Numbered from the stretch's first letter, positions 20,401-29,373 are shown. The stretch: DNA of 54,372 nt from Elusimicrobia bacterium RIFOXYA2_FULL_39_19 (GCA_001800285.1 MGVC01000029.1:1-54372), one strand, 5' to 3'. Notes: generated from the sequence alone by a model not told the origin. Made by a program: numbers and translations.

Positions 20401-21845
20401 AATTCCGGCGTAGGTATCTGTATGGCATTATATCCGTGATCTTTCATGCTCTGCATTTCTTTTTCAAGTATGGATTTAAGTTTGTTTTTTGCCTGAGTTT
20501 TTACAGGTTCTGCTAATTCTATTGAAAAAAGTAAACGCAGGTTCTCGCTGCGAGATTCCATGCCGGCCTGCATCCAGCCGAAGGTATGGCCGCATTGATT
20601 TGGGGTAGGCAAACTGAAATTCCTTACTGTTACGGTAATAGGAACTGAAGTTGCTGTTTTGTTGGAAGGCGCAAAATTTACAGTACCTGTATAATCACCG
20701 GCTACAGCGTTGTCCGGAACTTTTACTGTTATCCAGAATTGTTTTGTCAGCCCGTTAGGAATATTCACTGCAGCATCCTGCATAAGAGCATACGGAACTG
20801 GTGTATAATTTTTTTGCCAGATATCTGATACTTCAATTCTTTTTTCAATGTAGTGCGCATTTCTTACTTCTACATTTGCAGCTGGTATTGTCCCGCCGGC
20901 GCCTGTTAAATCACTTACTGTTACGCTTACATTATTCAGGTCACTTAAAGGATATACACCGAGTGTTACCGGTTCAAATTCTCCTTTAGCTGCACTTAAA
21001 GTTATTACAGAAGTTGCTAAAATTAATTCATAAGATTTTGGTTTGGTATTTGGATAGGCTTCGTATATATATTTTCTGGTAAAAAGACGGTAACCTTTAC
21101 CTTCATCAGACGGGACAGCAGTTGAATCTGACGGTAAATATTCAGCATAATAACTGCCGTTAAAAGTAGCTTTACGGGATGTTTTTAATTCTGCCTGCCA
21201 GGTATTTCCTGCTGCCTCCTGGCTTTTTGGATAAACCACTATCATGCTTACTGCACAGTTAACAAATTCTAAAAGCAGGTTACTGTTTGTCACTGTGACA
21301 TCGTATCTGCGGATGGGATAATATAAGTCAATATATTTGTCAAAGGCATTCTGCCCGGGAGTATAATCCAATCCTTTGCCTAAAAAAAAGTGGCTCTGCG
21401 TATAAGCATTGCTTAAACTGATGCTTGAACTGAATAATGTGGTGTAGGACGAACCGCTGTTAAAACTGCATCTGACTGAATAATCCCTTATCGGCACGGG
21501 ATTTCTGAACATTAACAACACAATATAATCGCCATTTGCTACATCCACCCTGAATCTGCAGGTTTGTGAATAAGCCCTGTACCAGCCGATCCAGTCACAG
21601 GCAATAGGGTCAGGAAAATTGCTGTAAGACGGCACATCCAAACCAGAACCGGAATAACCTGAAGTGGTGGTCCAGCCAAAACCAGCGCCTGCGGAATAGG
21701 TCATAGTGGTAGTTACCCTGGTAAAACCGGACTGTACAGATGAAGCCGTTGTGCCCATGTCGTACATTTTTATGCCGGCCGGTACTTGCGCGTATCCGGT
21801 AACTGAAAAACCTATCAATAACGAAAAAATACTAATTATTTTCAT
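17448..21845 (-). CDS. Secreted GH123/DUF4091-like glycoside hydrolase with FN3, Ig-like and FlgD-like C-terminus
   Basis: This 1465-residue protein has a signal peptide (1-19) and a malectin-like N-terminal module (about 20-215). A beta-sandwich follows (about 255-420, FEPVTLGVYPLSDLNNVSV and TKQFWITVKVP). The GH123/DUF4091 TIM-barrel region (about 420-795) carries VVDEPRQ with Asp563-Glu564 as the likely catalytic pair, and ends WAREGIDDYRYAYKLETL. Two FN3 domains (about 807 and 902), an Ig-like domain (998), FN3 (1100), a ZU5-like segment (1205) and a FlgD-like module (1375-1465) follow. GH123 enzymes are retaining beta-N-acetylgalactosaminidases using the neighbouring acetamido group; the substrate here is untested. 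The start ATG has only a distant GGGGAG, inside the repeat that abuts it. It is a full-length paralog of the gene cut at the left edge. Confidence 0.87.
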   Translation of the reverse strand: MKIISIFSLLIGFSVTGYAQVPAGIKMYDMGTTASSVQSGFTRVTTTMTYSAGAGFGWTTTSGYSGSGLDVPSYSNFPDPIACDWIGWYRAYSQTCRFRVDVANGDYIVLLMFRNPVPIRDYSVRCSFNSGSSYTTLFSSSISLSNAYTQSHFFLGKGLDYTPGQNAFDKYIDLYYPIRRYDVTVTNSNLLLEFVNCAVSMIVVYPKSQEAAGNTWQAELKTSRKATFNGSYYAEYLPSDSTAVPSDEGKGYRLFTRKYIYEAYPNTKPKSYELILATSVITLSAAKGEFEPVTLGVYPLSDLNNVSVTVSDLTGAGGTIPAANVEVRNAHYIEKRIEVSDIWQKNYTPVPYALMQDAAVNIPNGLTKQFWITVKVPDNAVAGDYTGTVNFAPSNKTATSVPITVTVRNFSLPTPNQCGHTFGWMQAGMESRSENLRLLFSIELAEPVKTQAKNKLKSILEKEMQSMKDHGYNAIQIPTPELSGTSVDYTILNIYAEVMASKNFGLDPAHPNLIFAKTIASRLISNGYTEFSTSFNTTFKNIVTSLRDWANTNNIPLVFWVVDEPRQSPTSDCQANYADTIQYLNLVNSVSNVRTTITMLRDSDGGVNYIPMVDYMSIVQVLPSSLGSGVVAHAQTDNKPLWFYNMGKNVNRYEWGFWNWSTSAVGAWQWNYHFWVTPYFPFEYMTGSDWGEYGVVLPSEDDNPVPTTWYEWAREGIDDYRYAYKLETLISSAVAMGYSSNSDVTAAVALLASIKSSMLTYPTEAICEGVLSRAYSGSEFDNLDLYRENIALSILALQTIVGTPGDSTPPNAPSNLVCMARTTSSIRLSWTASTQAGDGDYASGYRIYRNSVYISTAGGTAYTNTGLSAGTTYSYTVYAVDDAGNQSAASASGNFYTSITADVTAPNPPTSLISTGQTETSITLSWTASGQAVDGDYAAYYRVYRESTLIGTPSGTTMPDAGLSTNTTYNYTIYAVDDSGNQSTAGLQGSFSTLSVGGDTTPPEIESASASNKNAVRITFNEPVEEVSAETVSCYSLDNSITATSAVLDVDLETVILTTNDLSLGTTYTITVNSVRDRATSPNTIISDSQISFVYNGTITPLEKVQALKSADNPADTGGKVVVSWAVSTDADLAGYKVYFGSEPFSSINGATYFSGSPVNNRDASSCTVTGLAVNSQPYYFGVLAVDSFGNVSSETGCTGPVRAINNRIGELVNGIENYEIAAGFNTSIKVLVPPGTNKGVFIDILTVEGTSSVLSEATLSQVSQANSKASVSSKIISTTVNSLSSTCTEFKAKLSLLSEVTIVIPYPANITGETEDSLRIYTLNEITNEWDLVSAHQDLDKVNNTVSVSVPHFSIFRILGTVLSSDNLTSVRVYPNPFKPNDAKAGTGDWSTGIIFDGLTNNSTIKIYTMSGEHIVTLNETDNNGKYEWNVKDKSGNRVASGTYIYRITNSNGEKLTGKIGVIR

Positions 21846-21854
21846 AAATATATT

Positions 21855-21867
21855 TTATTAACTCCCC
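21855..21867. repeat. Partial intergenic repeat, copy 3
   Basis: The 13 bases TTATTAACTCCCC are identical to the starts of the copies at 4312 and 17357. They sit at the same place relative to the next gene, 9 bases upstream of the ATG of the 1465-residue gene. The rest of the element is absent. Confidence 0.5.
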
Positions 21868-21870
21868 TTT

Positions 21871-22518
21871 TTACCCTTCAACCCTCATGTCGCTGACAAA
21901 TATTGTAACTTCATCAGGGCCGGTTTCTTCCCATTTTTGCTCGGGAAAAAATTTGTATGAAAAATGCCAGGTCTTTATTTCAGAAAGGTCAAGATCTCTT
22001 TTTTCACCGTAAGGTTTTGCTTTATTTAAATCCAGTGATACGTTGTTCATTCCGGGCTTTAAAACAAATGGCAAAACTATCCAGGTATCTCTGCCTACTT
22101 TGTTAGTTATACTTTCTTTGTCTTTAATTACAAGAGTGAACGTAAGATCTTTATCCTGCGGATTAAAAGCATTGAATTTAAAACTGCCAAATCCGGACCA
22201 GGACCTGTCAATTTTGCCGCAACCGCACCAGCCCCTGCCGTTAAAATTAATTTTCAAACCTAACTCGTCTCCGGCTTCAATATTTTCTTCTGTTAAAACA
22301 GCTGAAACAGTTTCACTAACACTGCTGGGCAGTTCCCCTTTTGAAAAATTTAATACAGATAATTTGCGTGCCGGTGCTGATGAACTGACTTTTTTTGTTT
22401 GTTTTGTTTTTGCAGATTTTTTTGTTTTTGCCTCACTCATAGTTACACAACTTAATGCGAACAATACCAACACAACTGCTGTAAAAATACCAAAAGTCTT
22501 TTTGTTAATTTTATGCAT
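21871..22518 (-). CDS. Small secreted CBM-like protein
   Basis: This is a 215-residue protein when started at the ATG at 22518, chosen because GGAGG lies six bases upstream; an in-frame ATG at 22536 lacks such a site. It has a hydrophobic signal peptide (LFALSCVTMSEA, possibly a lipoprotein) and a Lys/Thr-rich spacer. One beta-sandwich domain (about 48-214) follows, with KIDRSWSGFGSFKFNAFNP, VLKPGMNNVSLDL and FVSDMRVEG. It is homologous to the second domain of the protein at 8692-9894. It lies 25 bases before the GH123-like gene, matching the other array block, where a CBM-like gene precedes a propeller gene. Function is inferred only from fold. Confidence 0.75.
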   Translation of the reverse strand: MHKINKKTFGIFTAVVLVLFALSCVTMSEAKTKKSAKTKQTKKVSSSAPARKLSVLNFSKGELPSSVSETVSAVLTEENIEAGDELGLKINFNGRGWCGCGKIDRSWSGFGSFKFNAFNPQDKDLTFTLVIKDKESITNKVGRDTWIVLPFVLKPGMNNVSLDLNKAKPYGEKRDLDLSEIKTWHFSYKFFPEQKWEETGPDEVTIFVSDMRVEG

Positions 22519-22605
22519 CTTACGCCTCCAATTCAAATTTTCTCAACTGTGCCCCGCTACGCTCGAAGAATAACTTTATATATAAGCGAAGTCGAGAACC
22601 TGTCT

Positions 22606-25600
22606 CTATCGCACTATAGCCATCTTACCCGTCATCTTATCTCCGGCTGTATTGGTAACTATATAGATATACGTTCCGCTGGATACTTTTTCTTTTTCTT
22701 TATTTTTTACGTCCCAAATGTATTTACCGTCATTGTTTGTTTCTTCAAGTGTATTTACAAGCTCTCCGGTTAACGTATATATTTTTATTGTTGAATTGTT
22801 TGTAAGGTTATCAAATACTATACCTGTATTCCAGTCACCGTTTTCTAATTTATTATCATTGGGTTTAAAAGGATTTGGGTACACTCTTACTTCTTTTAAA
22901 TTGTCCTTTGATAATACTGCCCCCATTATTCTATAAACGCTGAAATGTTCTACTTCTACCGCCACTGTATTTGCAAGCGGGGATAATTCCTGCGCCCCGG
23001 GCACCAATTCCCACTCATTACTGGTTTCATTAAGACAGTAAATCCTTAACCCGTTTTCTGTTTCACCGGTTATTGTTGAAGGATAAGCTAATACTATCGT
23101 TACTTTTTCCACCAAATTCATCAAAGCATTAAACTCTGTACTGGTATCCGATAAATCATTTATTGTTGTACTCAATATCCTTGTATCATTCTGCGCAGCT
23201 GTGTTTGCCTGCGTTATCTTTGAAGTTTTATCTTCAGGTTTTTTTATGTTTATGTACACCCCGTCATTTAACCCGGGATTTGCTATAACCTTAGCTTTCA
23301 GGTTATAACTATTCATTATTACTTCATATACTTTTTGGCCGTTTATGGTTTCACCTAACCTGTTGTTTATAGCTCGTACAGGGCCTACGCTGGATATACT
23401 GCCGCTGACATTACCCGATAAATCTATTGCCAATACTCCAAAATAGTAGTCCTGACTGTTTACTACAAGTCCGGTTACTACACAGCTGGATGTGTTCGGG
23501 TTGGAAACAGGGGAGCCGCTGAAATACGTTGCCCCGGTTATACTGGTAAACGGGTTTGGTGAATAATATACTTTATAACCGGCTATATCACTATCTGATA
23601 CGTTGGTCCAGGTTACTATTACTTTTCCGCCTTTATCTGTAGGATAATCTTTTGCACCTAAACCGGATACTGCTTCGGGCGCGGTTGTATCACCGTACAT
23701 ATAATTCATCGTACTGTTGGCTGATATTGTATTGGGTGTGCCTGAAAGGTCTTTAATGTAATTTATGGTTATGGTATATGTTGTTCCTACGCTATGCTGG
23801 CTGGTGGTTAAAGTCACAGTCTTTTGGTCTGACCCTAAAACTGCATTTATTACATTTACACTGTTGTTTATTTCATAGTTTGTTTCTTCTTCTGCTGAGG
23901 TTTGTTCTATAGGCTCGCTGAATTCTATGGTTATTATGGTTGCAGTTGTTACTGATACAGATACTATTGCAGGCGGTGTGATATCTGAACCGGAAGTTGA
24001 AAAACTCCCCAATGCATAACTTATGCTTACGTTGCTGGAATCATCTACTGCAAAAACATAATAACTGTAGGTTGTATTTTTTGTAAGGCCGGTATCTGTA
24101 AATGTTGTACCATCGGCTGAACCTACTAATCCTAATGCATTTCTGTATACTCTATAGTAACTGGCGTAATCACCGTCACCGGCCTGCGCACTGGCTGTCC
24201 AGCTCATGGTTATACTGGTTTCGGTCTGCGCAGAACTGCTTAAACTTGATGGTGCGTTTGGCGGCGTTGTGTCTGACCCGCCGGCTGATGTTGAAAAACT
24301 GCCGCTGGCAGAAGATACGCTTACATTGTTTGAATCATCTACGGCATAGACCCCGTAACTGTAAGTTATTCCTGCTGTTAATCCGGAATCGGTATAAATT
24401 ATTCCGACGGCTGTACTTATTAATACTGCGTCTCTGTATATTCTGTAGAAACTTGCGCTGTCACCGTCACCGGCTTGGGTTGATGCCGTCCAGTCCATTG
24501 TTATTGTTGCCTGGGTTTGATTTGAACTTGTTAGATTTGTTGGCGCGTTGGGCGGGGTTACGTCTCCTCCGCCGGCACTGTATTCATCGGCACCTATATC
24601 CCAGGTACCGCTTCTTGAGGTTCCGTCTATATCTGTGTTGAATGATAAGTATACGTCAGCTGAAAGGTCAACGCCGGCATCCTGGGCCTGCGTATCTCCA
24701 ACTGCTATATGAAAATCTTTACCGGTTTTATTTTCAAAGGTTACTGTTACACCGTTTTTTGAATTTGCGCCGGGTGCGTCACTGGCAACATCTGATATAT
24801 TGTAATCTGATGCCCCGTCAAAACTTGCTCCAAATCCGTCTGTACAATCCTGTGCTATATTGTTTTTGGCTATGGCGCTGGCTTCATCGGAATAATATCC
24901 GTACCCGCAGTTTACTGCCGTATTGTTGTATAGGTACCTTTTTCTGTCTGCATCTCTTATATACATACCAAAATAACTTGTACCCGTACCGTTCATATCA
25001 TAGATTAGGTTGTTCCAGATTCGTACTATACTGTTCTGCCCGGTTGCGGCGGTTTTTGAACCGAAAATTCCTCTCTTATTACTCGTTGTGAAATTGCCAG
25101 GGCCTTTTATTATGCAGTTGCTTATCCGTATATCTTCTGCGCTGGTTTCATCACCATACACATCTATTCCATTGCCGCCGTCTATATCGTTTTTTGTGAA
25201 ATTTATTTGTAAGCCATTTATGCGGACATTGGATTCACCTATATATAAAGAATCTGTTGTAGTGCCGGCGCTTAATATATATGCGTTTGTATCCCACTTA
25301 CCGCTGTGTTTATATCCGTCAGGTGTACGGATTTCTATGTAGTTTGTTGCGTTGGTGGTCCACCCGAATATTGATACAGGTGTTGTGTCTGTCATGGGGT
25401 AACATTCTGCTACTGCTATTACTTTATCGCCGGTATTGCCGGCAGTAAAATAATTGTTTGAATCTACCCTTATCTGTTCACCGGTTTGAAATGTACCGGC
25501 GATTACATTTACATATAACTGGCTGGCAGTGCAATGATACACTGTTGCAGTAGCACCGGAAGTTGCTCCGGTTACACTTGCGCCGTCATTGATTGTGCCG

Positions 25601-28242
25601 GTCTTCGCACCACTGAATACTTTGCTGGCTGCACTGGTGATATCGCTTTGGATTGCTGTTTCCCAGCCGGCAATTGATTTATAATCCCCGCCGCTGCTTT
25701 TTATTGAGCATACAAATTCAGAGTAACCGGAAGGAATAACATAGGTTCCGGTAAAGTTTTGCGATGTCTGGTTAGTTCCTAACCCTGAATAGGTTCTGTT
25801 TACCGGGCTGAAACTCCAGTTACTAAGACTGGGAGCTACTGTATAATTTCCGGGAGGCAAGGTACTGAACTGATAGGCACCGCTTCCATTGGTTGTTGTG
25901 GATCCGTTGCTGTCACCGCTTAAGGTTATTGTTACCCCGCCAAGCGCTGAACTTGTACTGGTGGTTACTGTTCCGGATATGTCATATCCTGTGCCGGTAT
26001 AACTGCCAAAGAAATCCTGGCTGCCTTGTGCTGTCATGATATTTGTGTAGGATTTGTTTACCGGGTTTATATTCCAATCTGTTTTTGTTGGGGTTACTGT
26101 GTAATTTGCGCCGGTTGATACACTGAATACATAAAATCCGCTGGAAGTTGTTGTGTATGTGCCGGTACTGCTGCCGCTTAAAGATAACAATACACCGCTT
26201 ACACCTGCTGATGAATTATTCTTTACATACCCGCTGATTGTTGTGCCGGAAGTAGGAATTGGAACATACATCTTTATATATTTATTCCCGGGAGAAACAC
26301 TGTTGCTTCCAAGAGGCAGAGCCCCGCCGACATTTACTGTATAACTGTAAGAATTTGTGCCTGCAGGAATTGTTTGAGTCTGGGTATAGGTTGAACCGCT
26401 TATCTGCCAGCCATGGGTAATTTCTAATTCTGAAGTAGAAGGATTTTCATAATAGGCATAGATAAAGAATCCCCTGAACCCGTTATTGTTCTTTTGTGCA
26501 GGATCCGGCGTTATCTTAAATTTTACCAGGCATTGGGTTGCTGAACCGGATAACACAGCGCTGCCGTTATATAAACTGCGCGATGAATATACCCAGGAAT
26601 CTGGAGTGTGGCTGGAAATCAGCACCCAGGAACTTCCGTTATCTGTGGAATAATACATCTCATGAAAGGGTTGACTAAGCCAGAGCTGGTAATGACAGGT
26701 TAAATCAAGTTTTCTTATCGCCCCGGGACAATCTACCTTATATACAACTTCTAAAGGAAGAGCTGTGCTAGTTAATGTCAAATGCGCAGTATCTACATTA
26801 TTCCATTTAGCATTTGAATCTGAATACCTTCCAGCTTCATATATTGCCTGGCTGGTCCAGATATCGGGAACTATTTCCCTCACTGATAAATTATCTGAAG
26901 TGTAAGTGACATTGTTTACGCCATTTTCCAAACCGCATAAACTGTATAACATCATGGAGTTTACCATTACTCTTGTATTTAAGGTTAAATCATCCAATCC
27001 GCTGCCATTTGTAAAATTAAATTTAACCCAATATTGGTATCTTCCTTTAACGTAATCTGAAATGTCATTACTGAATGAACCGCTTAGACTTCCTATACTT
27101 ATCCAGGAAGCTCCCATGGTATAGGAAATACTCATAGTTACACTGCCTACTGCACTGCCGCTTATTACAGCTCCTTTAGTTGCTCCGGCAAGGCTGGGAT
27201 TTGTATCATCCGAAGGATGAGGGGCTATTACGTAGGGTGTTCTCATATAAAATATTACTTCGGAACTGCCGCTGGTACCTGCTAATTTCGGCGAGCCGCT
27301 CTGTGAAACTACATCTGTGCTTGCCAACATGCCTTCAAAACAGGAGGAATGTGATAAGTTCGGTGTATAAATGAATTCGCCGTTTGCATACATACCGAAA
27401 CCATTATAACCGGAGGTCTGGGTAGGCGGAGCATTTGGAATTTTTACATAACTATTTCCCCAGGTACGTGTATTAATTGTTGAATTATTATTACCCCAAA
27501 ATTGATAACTGGGGCTCCATTGCCGGTCAAAATATCTTGTGAATGTTTCACCGGGACGAAGAGTAATATCCATTGAGTGACTGTAAGAATATCCGAAATA
27601 TGGATAGGCATAAGTGATATTATAATCCCACAGGTGATCATAGCCGTATCCAGGCAGCTGGTAATGAGGGTCATCTGCTGAAACAGAATTGCCAAATAAT
27701 GCAGCCCGGTCTGTTAAACTTAAAGCTCTTATTTCATCTACGCTTGCAATTTTTCCTGTGCCGTCAACCGCATAACCGCAGCCATCGCCGTCTATCATGT
27801 GCCAGTTGCCGTCATAATAAACTTCCGGGACGGTGTGGGCCGGAAGGTTTACGGTTCTTGTACGGAACCCGGCTTTTTCAAAAAATGAATTCATTACCGG
27901 AGCGTTCTGCCCGCAGATAGCTGAACCATAGGAGTGCAGATGTTTTAGCGCGTCAATGTTGCCGCTGTCTAAACTTCTGTTAAGCGGTTCATATACGGAA
28001 GGTGAATGATAGATGTTAGTCATTACATATTTCCAGATTTTATTTGCTTTCTCTGCATCGGTCATACTGCCGTCAAGAATTTCGTCAAGTATTTCATCTA
28101 TATTCCTGCCGCTGACATAATACTTATCCGGATGCTTGTTACCTTCTACCCAAGCGCCAGAAACAACCGCAAAAACATTGGAAGATACTGTTGACATTAA
28201 ACAAACTAAAGTAATAACACTTTTTAAATTTATTCTTTCCAT
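22606..28242 (-). CDS. Giant secreted protein: transglutaminase-like head, carboxypeptidase-regulatory repeats, beta-helix, FN3, FlgD-like C-terminus
   Basis: This 1878-residue protein has a signal peptide (1-25). A transglutaminase/protease-like domain (about 45-200) has a plausible Cys110-His136-Asp151 triad in SAICGQN, LPAHTVPEVYYDG and WHMIDGDG. Jelly-roll-like sequence follows to about 650. Two carboxypeptidase-regulatory-like (SdrD-B) repeats follow (ISGYVKNNSSAGVSG and ISGTVTTSTSSALGG). A beta-helix module (about 841-1222) ends DIDGTSRSGTWDIGADE. Two FN3 domains (1227, 1324), Ig-like (1424), FN3 (1521), ZU5-like (1624) and FlgD-like (1790-1878) follow. The head may hydrolyse or crosslink proteins, or act on peptide bonds, at the surface; that is inference from the triad. 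The start ATG has AGAGG. It follows the PorV-like gene by 161 bases containing a repeat. Confidence 0.85.
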   Translation of the reverse strand: MERINLKSVITLVCLMSTVSSNVFAVVSGAWVEGNKHPDKYYVSGRNIDEILDEILDGSMTDAEKANKIWKYVMTNIYHSPSVYEPLNRSLDSGNIDALKHLHSYGSAICGQNAPVMNSFFEKAGFRTRTVNLPAHTVPEVYYDGNWHMIDGDGCGYAVDGTGKIASVDEIRALSLTDRAALFGNSVSADDPHYQLPGYGYDHLWDYNITYAYPYFGYSYSHSMDITLRPGETFTRYFDRQWSPSYQFWGNNNSTINTRTWGNSYVKIPNAPPTQTSGYNGFGMYANGEFIYTPNLSHSSCFEGMLASTDVVSQSGSPKLAGTSGSSEVIFYMRTPYVIAPHPSDDTNPSLAGATKGAVISGSAVGSVTMSISYTMGASWISIGSLSGSFSNDISDYVKGRYQYWVKFNFTNGSGLDDLTLNTRVMVNSMMLYSLCGLENGVNNVTYTSDNLSVREIVPDIWTSQAIYEAGRYSDSNAKWNNVDTAHLTLTSTALPLEVVYKVDCPGAIRKLDLTCHYQLWLSQPFHEMYYSTDNGSSWVLISSHTPDSWVYSSRSLYNGSAVLSGSATQCLVKFKITPDPAQKNNNGFRGFFIYAYYENPSTSELEITHGWQISGSTYTQTQTIPAGTNSYSYTVNVGGALPLGSNSVSPGNKYIKMYVPIPTSGTTISGYVKNNSSAGVSGVLLSLSGSSTGTYTTTSSGFYVFSVSTGANYTVTPTKTDWNINPVNKSYTNIMTAQGSQDFFGSYTGTGYDISGTVTTSTSSALGGVTITLSGDSNGSTTTNGSGAYQFSTLPPGNYTVAPSLSNWSFSPVNRTYSGLGTNQTSQNFTGTYVIPSGYSEFVCSIKSSGGDYKSIAGWETAIQSDITSAASKVFSGAKTGTINDGASVTGATSGATATVYHCTASQLYVNVIAGTFQTGEQIRVDSNNYFTAGNTGDKVIAVAECYPMTDTTPVSIFGWTTNATNYIEIRTPDGYKHSGKWDTNAYILSAGTTTDSLYIGESNVRINGLQINFTKNDIDGGNGIDVYGDETSAEDIRISNCIIKGPGNFTTSNKRGIFGSKTAATGQNSIVRIWNNLIYDMNGTGTSYFGMYIRDADRKRYLYNNTAVNCGYGYYSDEASAIAKNNIAQDCTDGFGASFDGASDYNISDVASDAPGANSKNGVTVTFENKTGKDFHIAVGDTQAQDAGVDLSADVYLSFNTDIDGTSRSGTWDIGADEYSAGGGDVTPPNAPTNLTSSNQTQATITMDWTASTQAGDGDSASFYRIYRDAVLISTAVGIIYTDSGLTAGITYSYGVYAVDDSNNVSVSSASGSFSTSAGGSDTTPPNAPSSLSSSAQTETSITMSWTASAQAGDGDYASYYRVYRNALGLVGSADGTTFTDTGLTKNTTYSYYVFAVDDSSNVSISYALGSFSTSGSDITPPAIVSVSVTTATIITIEFSEPIEQTSAEEETNYEINNSVNVINAVLGSDQKTVTLTTSQHSVGTTYTITINYIKDLSGTPNTISANSTMNYMYGDTTAPEAVSGLGAKDYPTDKGGKVIVTWTNVSDSDIAGYKVYYSPNPFTSITGATYFSGSPVSNPNTSSCVVTGLVVNSQDYYFGVLAIDLSGNVSGSISSVGPVRAINNRLGETINGQKVYEVIMNSYNLKAKVIANPGLNDGVYINIKKPEDKTSKITQANTAAQNDTRILSTTINDLSDTSTEFNALMNLVEKVTIVLAYPSTITGETENGLRIYCLNETSNEWELVPGAQELSPLANTVAVEVEHFSVYRIMGAVLSKDNLKEVRVYPNPFKPNDNKLENGDWNTGIVFDNLTNNSTIKIYTLTGELVNTLEETNNDGKYIWDVKNKEKEKVSSGTYIYIVTNTAGDKMTGKMAIVR

Positions 28243-28299
28243 TTTTAGCCTCTAAAAAATTAACACGAATTTTATCTAAAAAATTATTACGCGAATGAT

Positions 28300-28400
28300 A
28301 ACGAATTGTTAAAACACAAACACGGTGATTATGTTTTTAAGTAATTAGGTGGCTTCTAAAAGACTTAACTAATCACTAACCACGTAACAACTAATCACTG
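28300..28400. repeat. Intergenic repeat downstream of a PorV-like gene, copy B
   Basis: This gap shares TACGTGGTTAGTGAT, TTAAGTCTTTTA and CACCTAATTAC..AAACATAATCAC, in order, with the gap at 9905-10035. Both copies lie directly 3' of a PorV-like gene, which suggests the gene and flank were duplicated together or the element targets that context. Confidence 0.5.
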
Positions 28401-28403
28401 GCT

Positions 28404-29357
28404 TTAAAATCTGTTAGTAATTGAAATTCTATGCGTTACTCCTAAATCTCCGTAAGGCACCCAGGCATAATCTATTCCTATCCCGCTTACATCCTTATAT
28501 CCAAATCCGCCTGATAACCCCGCTAAGCTTTCACTGCCGCCTGCTTTCCTGTACCCTGCTCTTAAAGCCATTGTTTTACCCATCAAATACTCTGCACCCA
28601 AATGCAGAGTCATATCACTGCTGCCTGCTTTACTTATATCAAAAGCAAAATTTACTTTATCATCAGATTTATCCACTAAATATATGTAAGACAATCCTGC
28701 GCGGTAAGACATGGGAAGGGATTCGCTATCCTGCATGTACTTTATGCCTGCACCTAAATTCTGAACAGATATACCCAGCATAAAAGGAAAATCATAATTT
28801 ATCAGGTCTATTAATACCCCTGCATCGGCAGCATAAGTATTTGCTGACTCTGCCTCAATACTGCTTTGAATCATTTTCAAACTTATTCCACCAAGAGTAT
28901 CTTCACCAATTTGTTTTCCCATACTTACGTTAACTGCCATATCCTGACTGCTGAATGTTTTACCGGTTGCCACATAACTGTTGTTAGTGTCTATCTCGGT
29001 TTGTTCTATTGAACCGGTTGTCAGGTAGTTTATTCCCACACCTATTGTGCTTTTACCTTCCCTGCTTTGCACATAACTCAACTGGCCGCAGCTTATCCCT
29101 TCCAGCCACATAATATAGTTTCCGCTTAATTCCCTTCCTTTAATATTGTTCAATCCTGCCGGATTCCAATACATGGAGTTTACATCATCTGCCAGGCCGG
29201 CATAGGCCCCGCCCATTGCTATAGGACGTGCTCCAATACCTATATTAAGGAAGTCTGCACCGTTAGTTCCGGCAGCAAGGGCCTTAAACGGTAAATAGAA
29301 AGCAGAAAACAGAAAAACACAAATGCTTAGATAACGAACTGATTGTTTTTTGTACAC
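28404..29357 (-). CDS. PorV/PorQ-family (UPF0164) outer-membrane protein
   Basis: This 317-residue protein starts at GTG (29357), with GGAGG eight bases upstream. A signal peptide (1-28) precedes AGTNGADFLNIGIGARPIAMGGAYAGLADDVNSMYWNPAGL, the N-terminal hallmark of UPF0164/PorV proteins. The end, GIGIDYAWVPYGDLGVTHRISITNRF, finishes in an aromatic residue, as in outer-membrane barrels. Length fits the family without the TPR extension seen in the paralog at 10105-11286. It starts 16 bases after the lacI-family gene, so both are probably on one message. Its likely role is in outer-membrane assembly or escort of the secreted proteins encoded downstream. Confidence 0.87.
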   Translation of the reverse strand: MYKKQSVRYLSICVFLFSAFYLPFKALAAGTNGADFLNIGIGARPIAMGGAYAGLADDVNSMYWNPAGLNNIKGRELSGNYIMWLEGISCGQLSYVQSREGKSTIGVGINYLTTGSIEQTEIDTNNSYVATGKTFSSQDMAVNVSMGKQIGEDTLGGISLKMIQSSIEAESANTYAADAGVLIDLINYDFPFMLGISVQNLGAGIKYMQDSESLPMSYRAGLSYIYLVDKSDDKVNFAFDISKAGSSDMTLHLGAEYLMGKTMALRAGYRKAGGSESLAGLSGGFGYKDVSGIGIDYAWVPYGDLGVTHRISITNRF

Positions 29358-29373
29358 GATTGTAACCTCCGGA

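Noticed and set aside
24102-25091. Plus-strand ORFs of 179 and 149 codons
   Set aside because: They lie opposite the 1878-residue gene, have low-complexity compositions from its codons and show no start signals. The same holds for the other plus-strand ORFs in the window.
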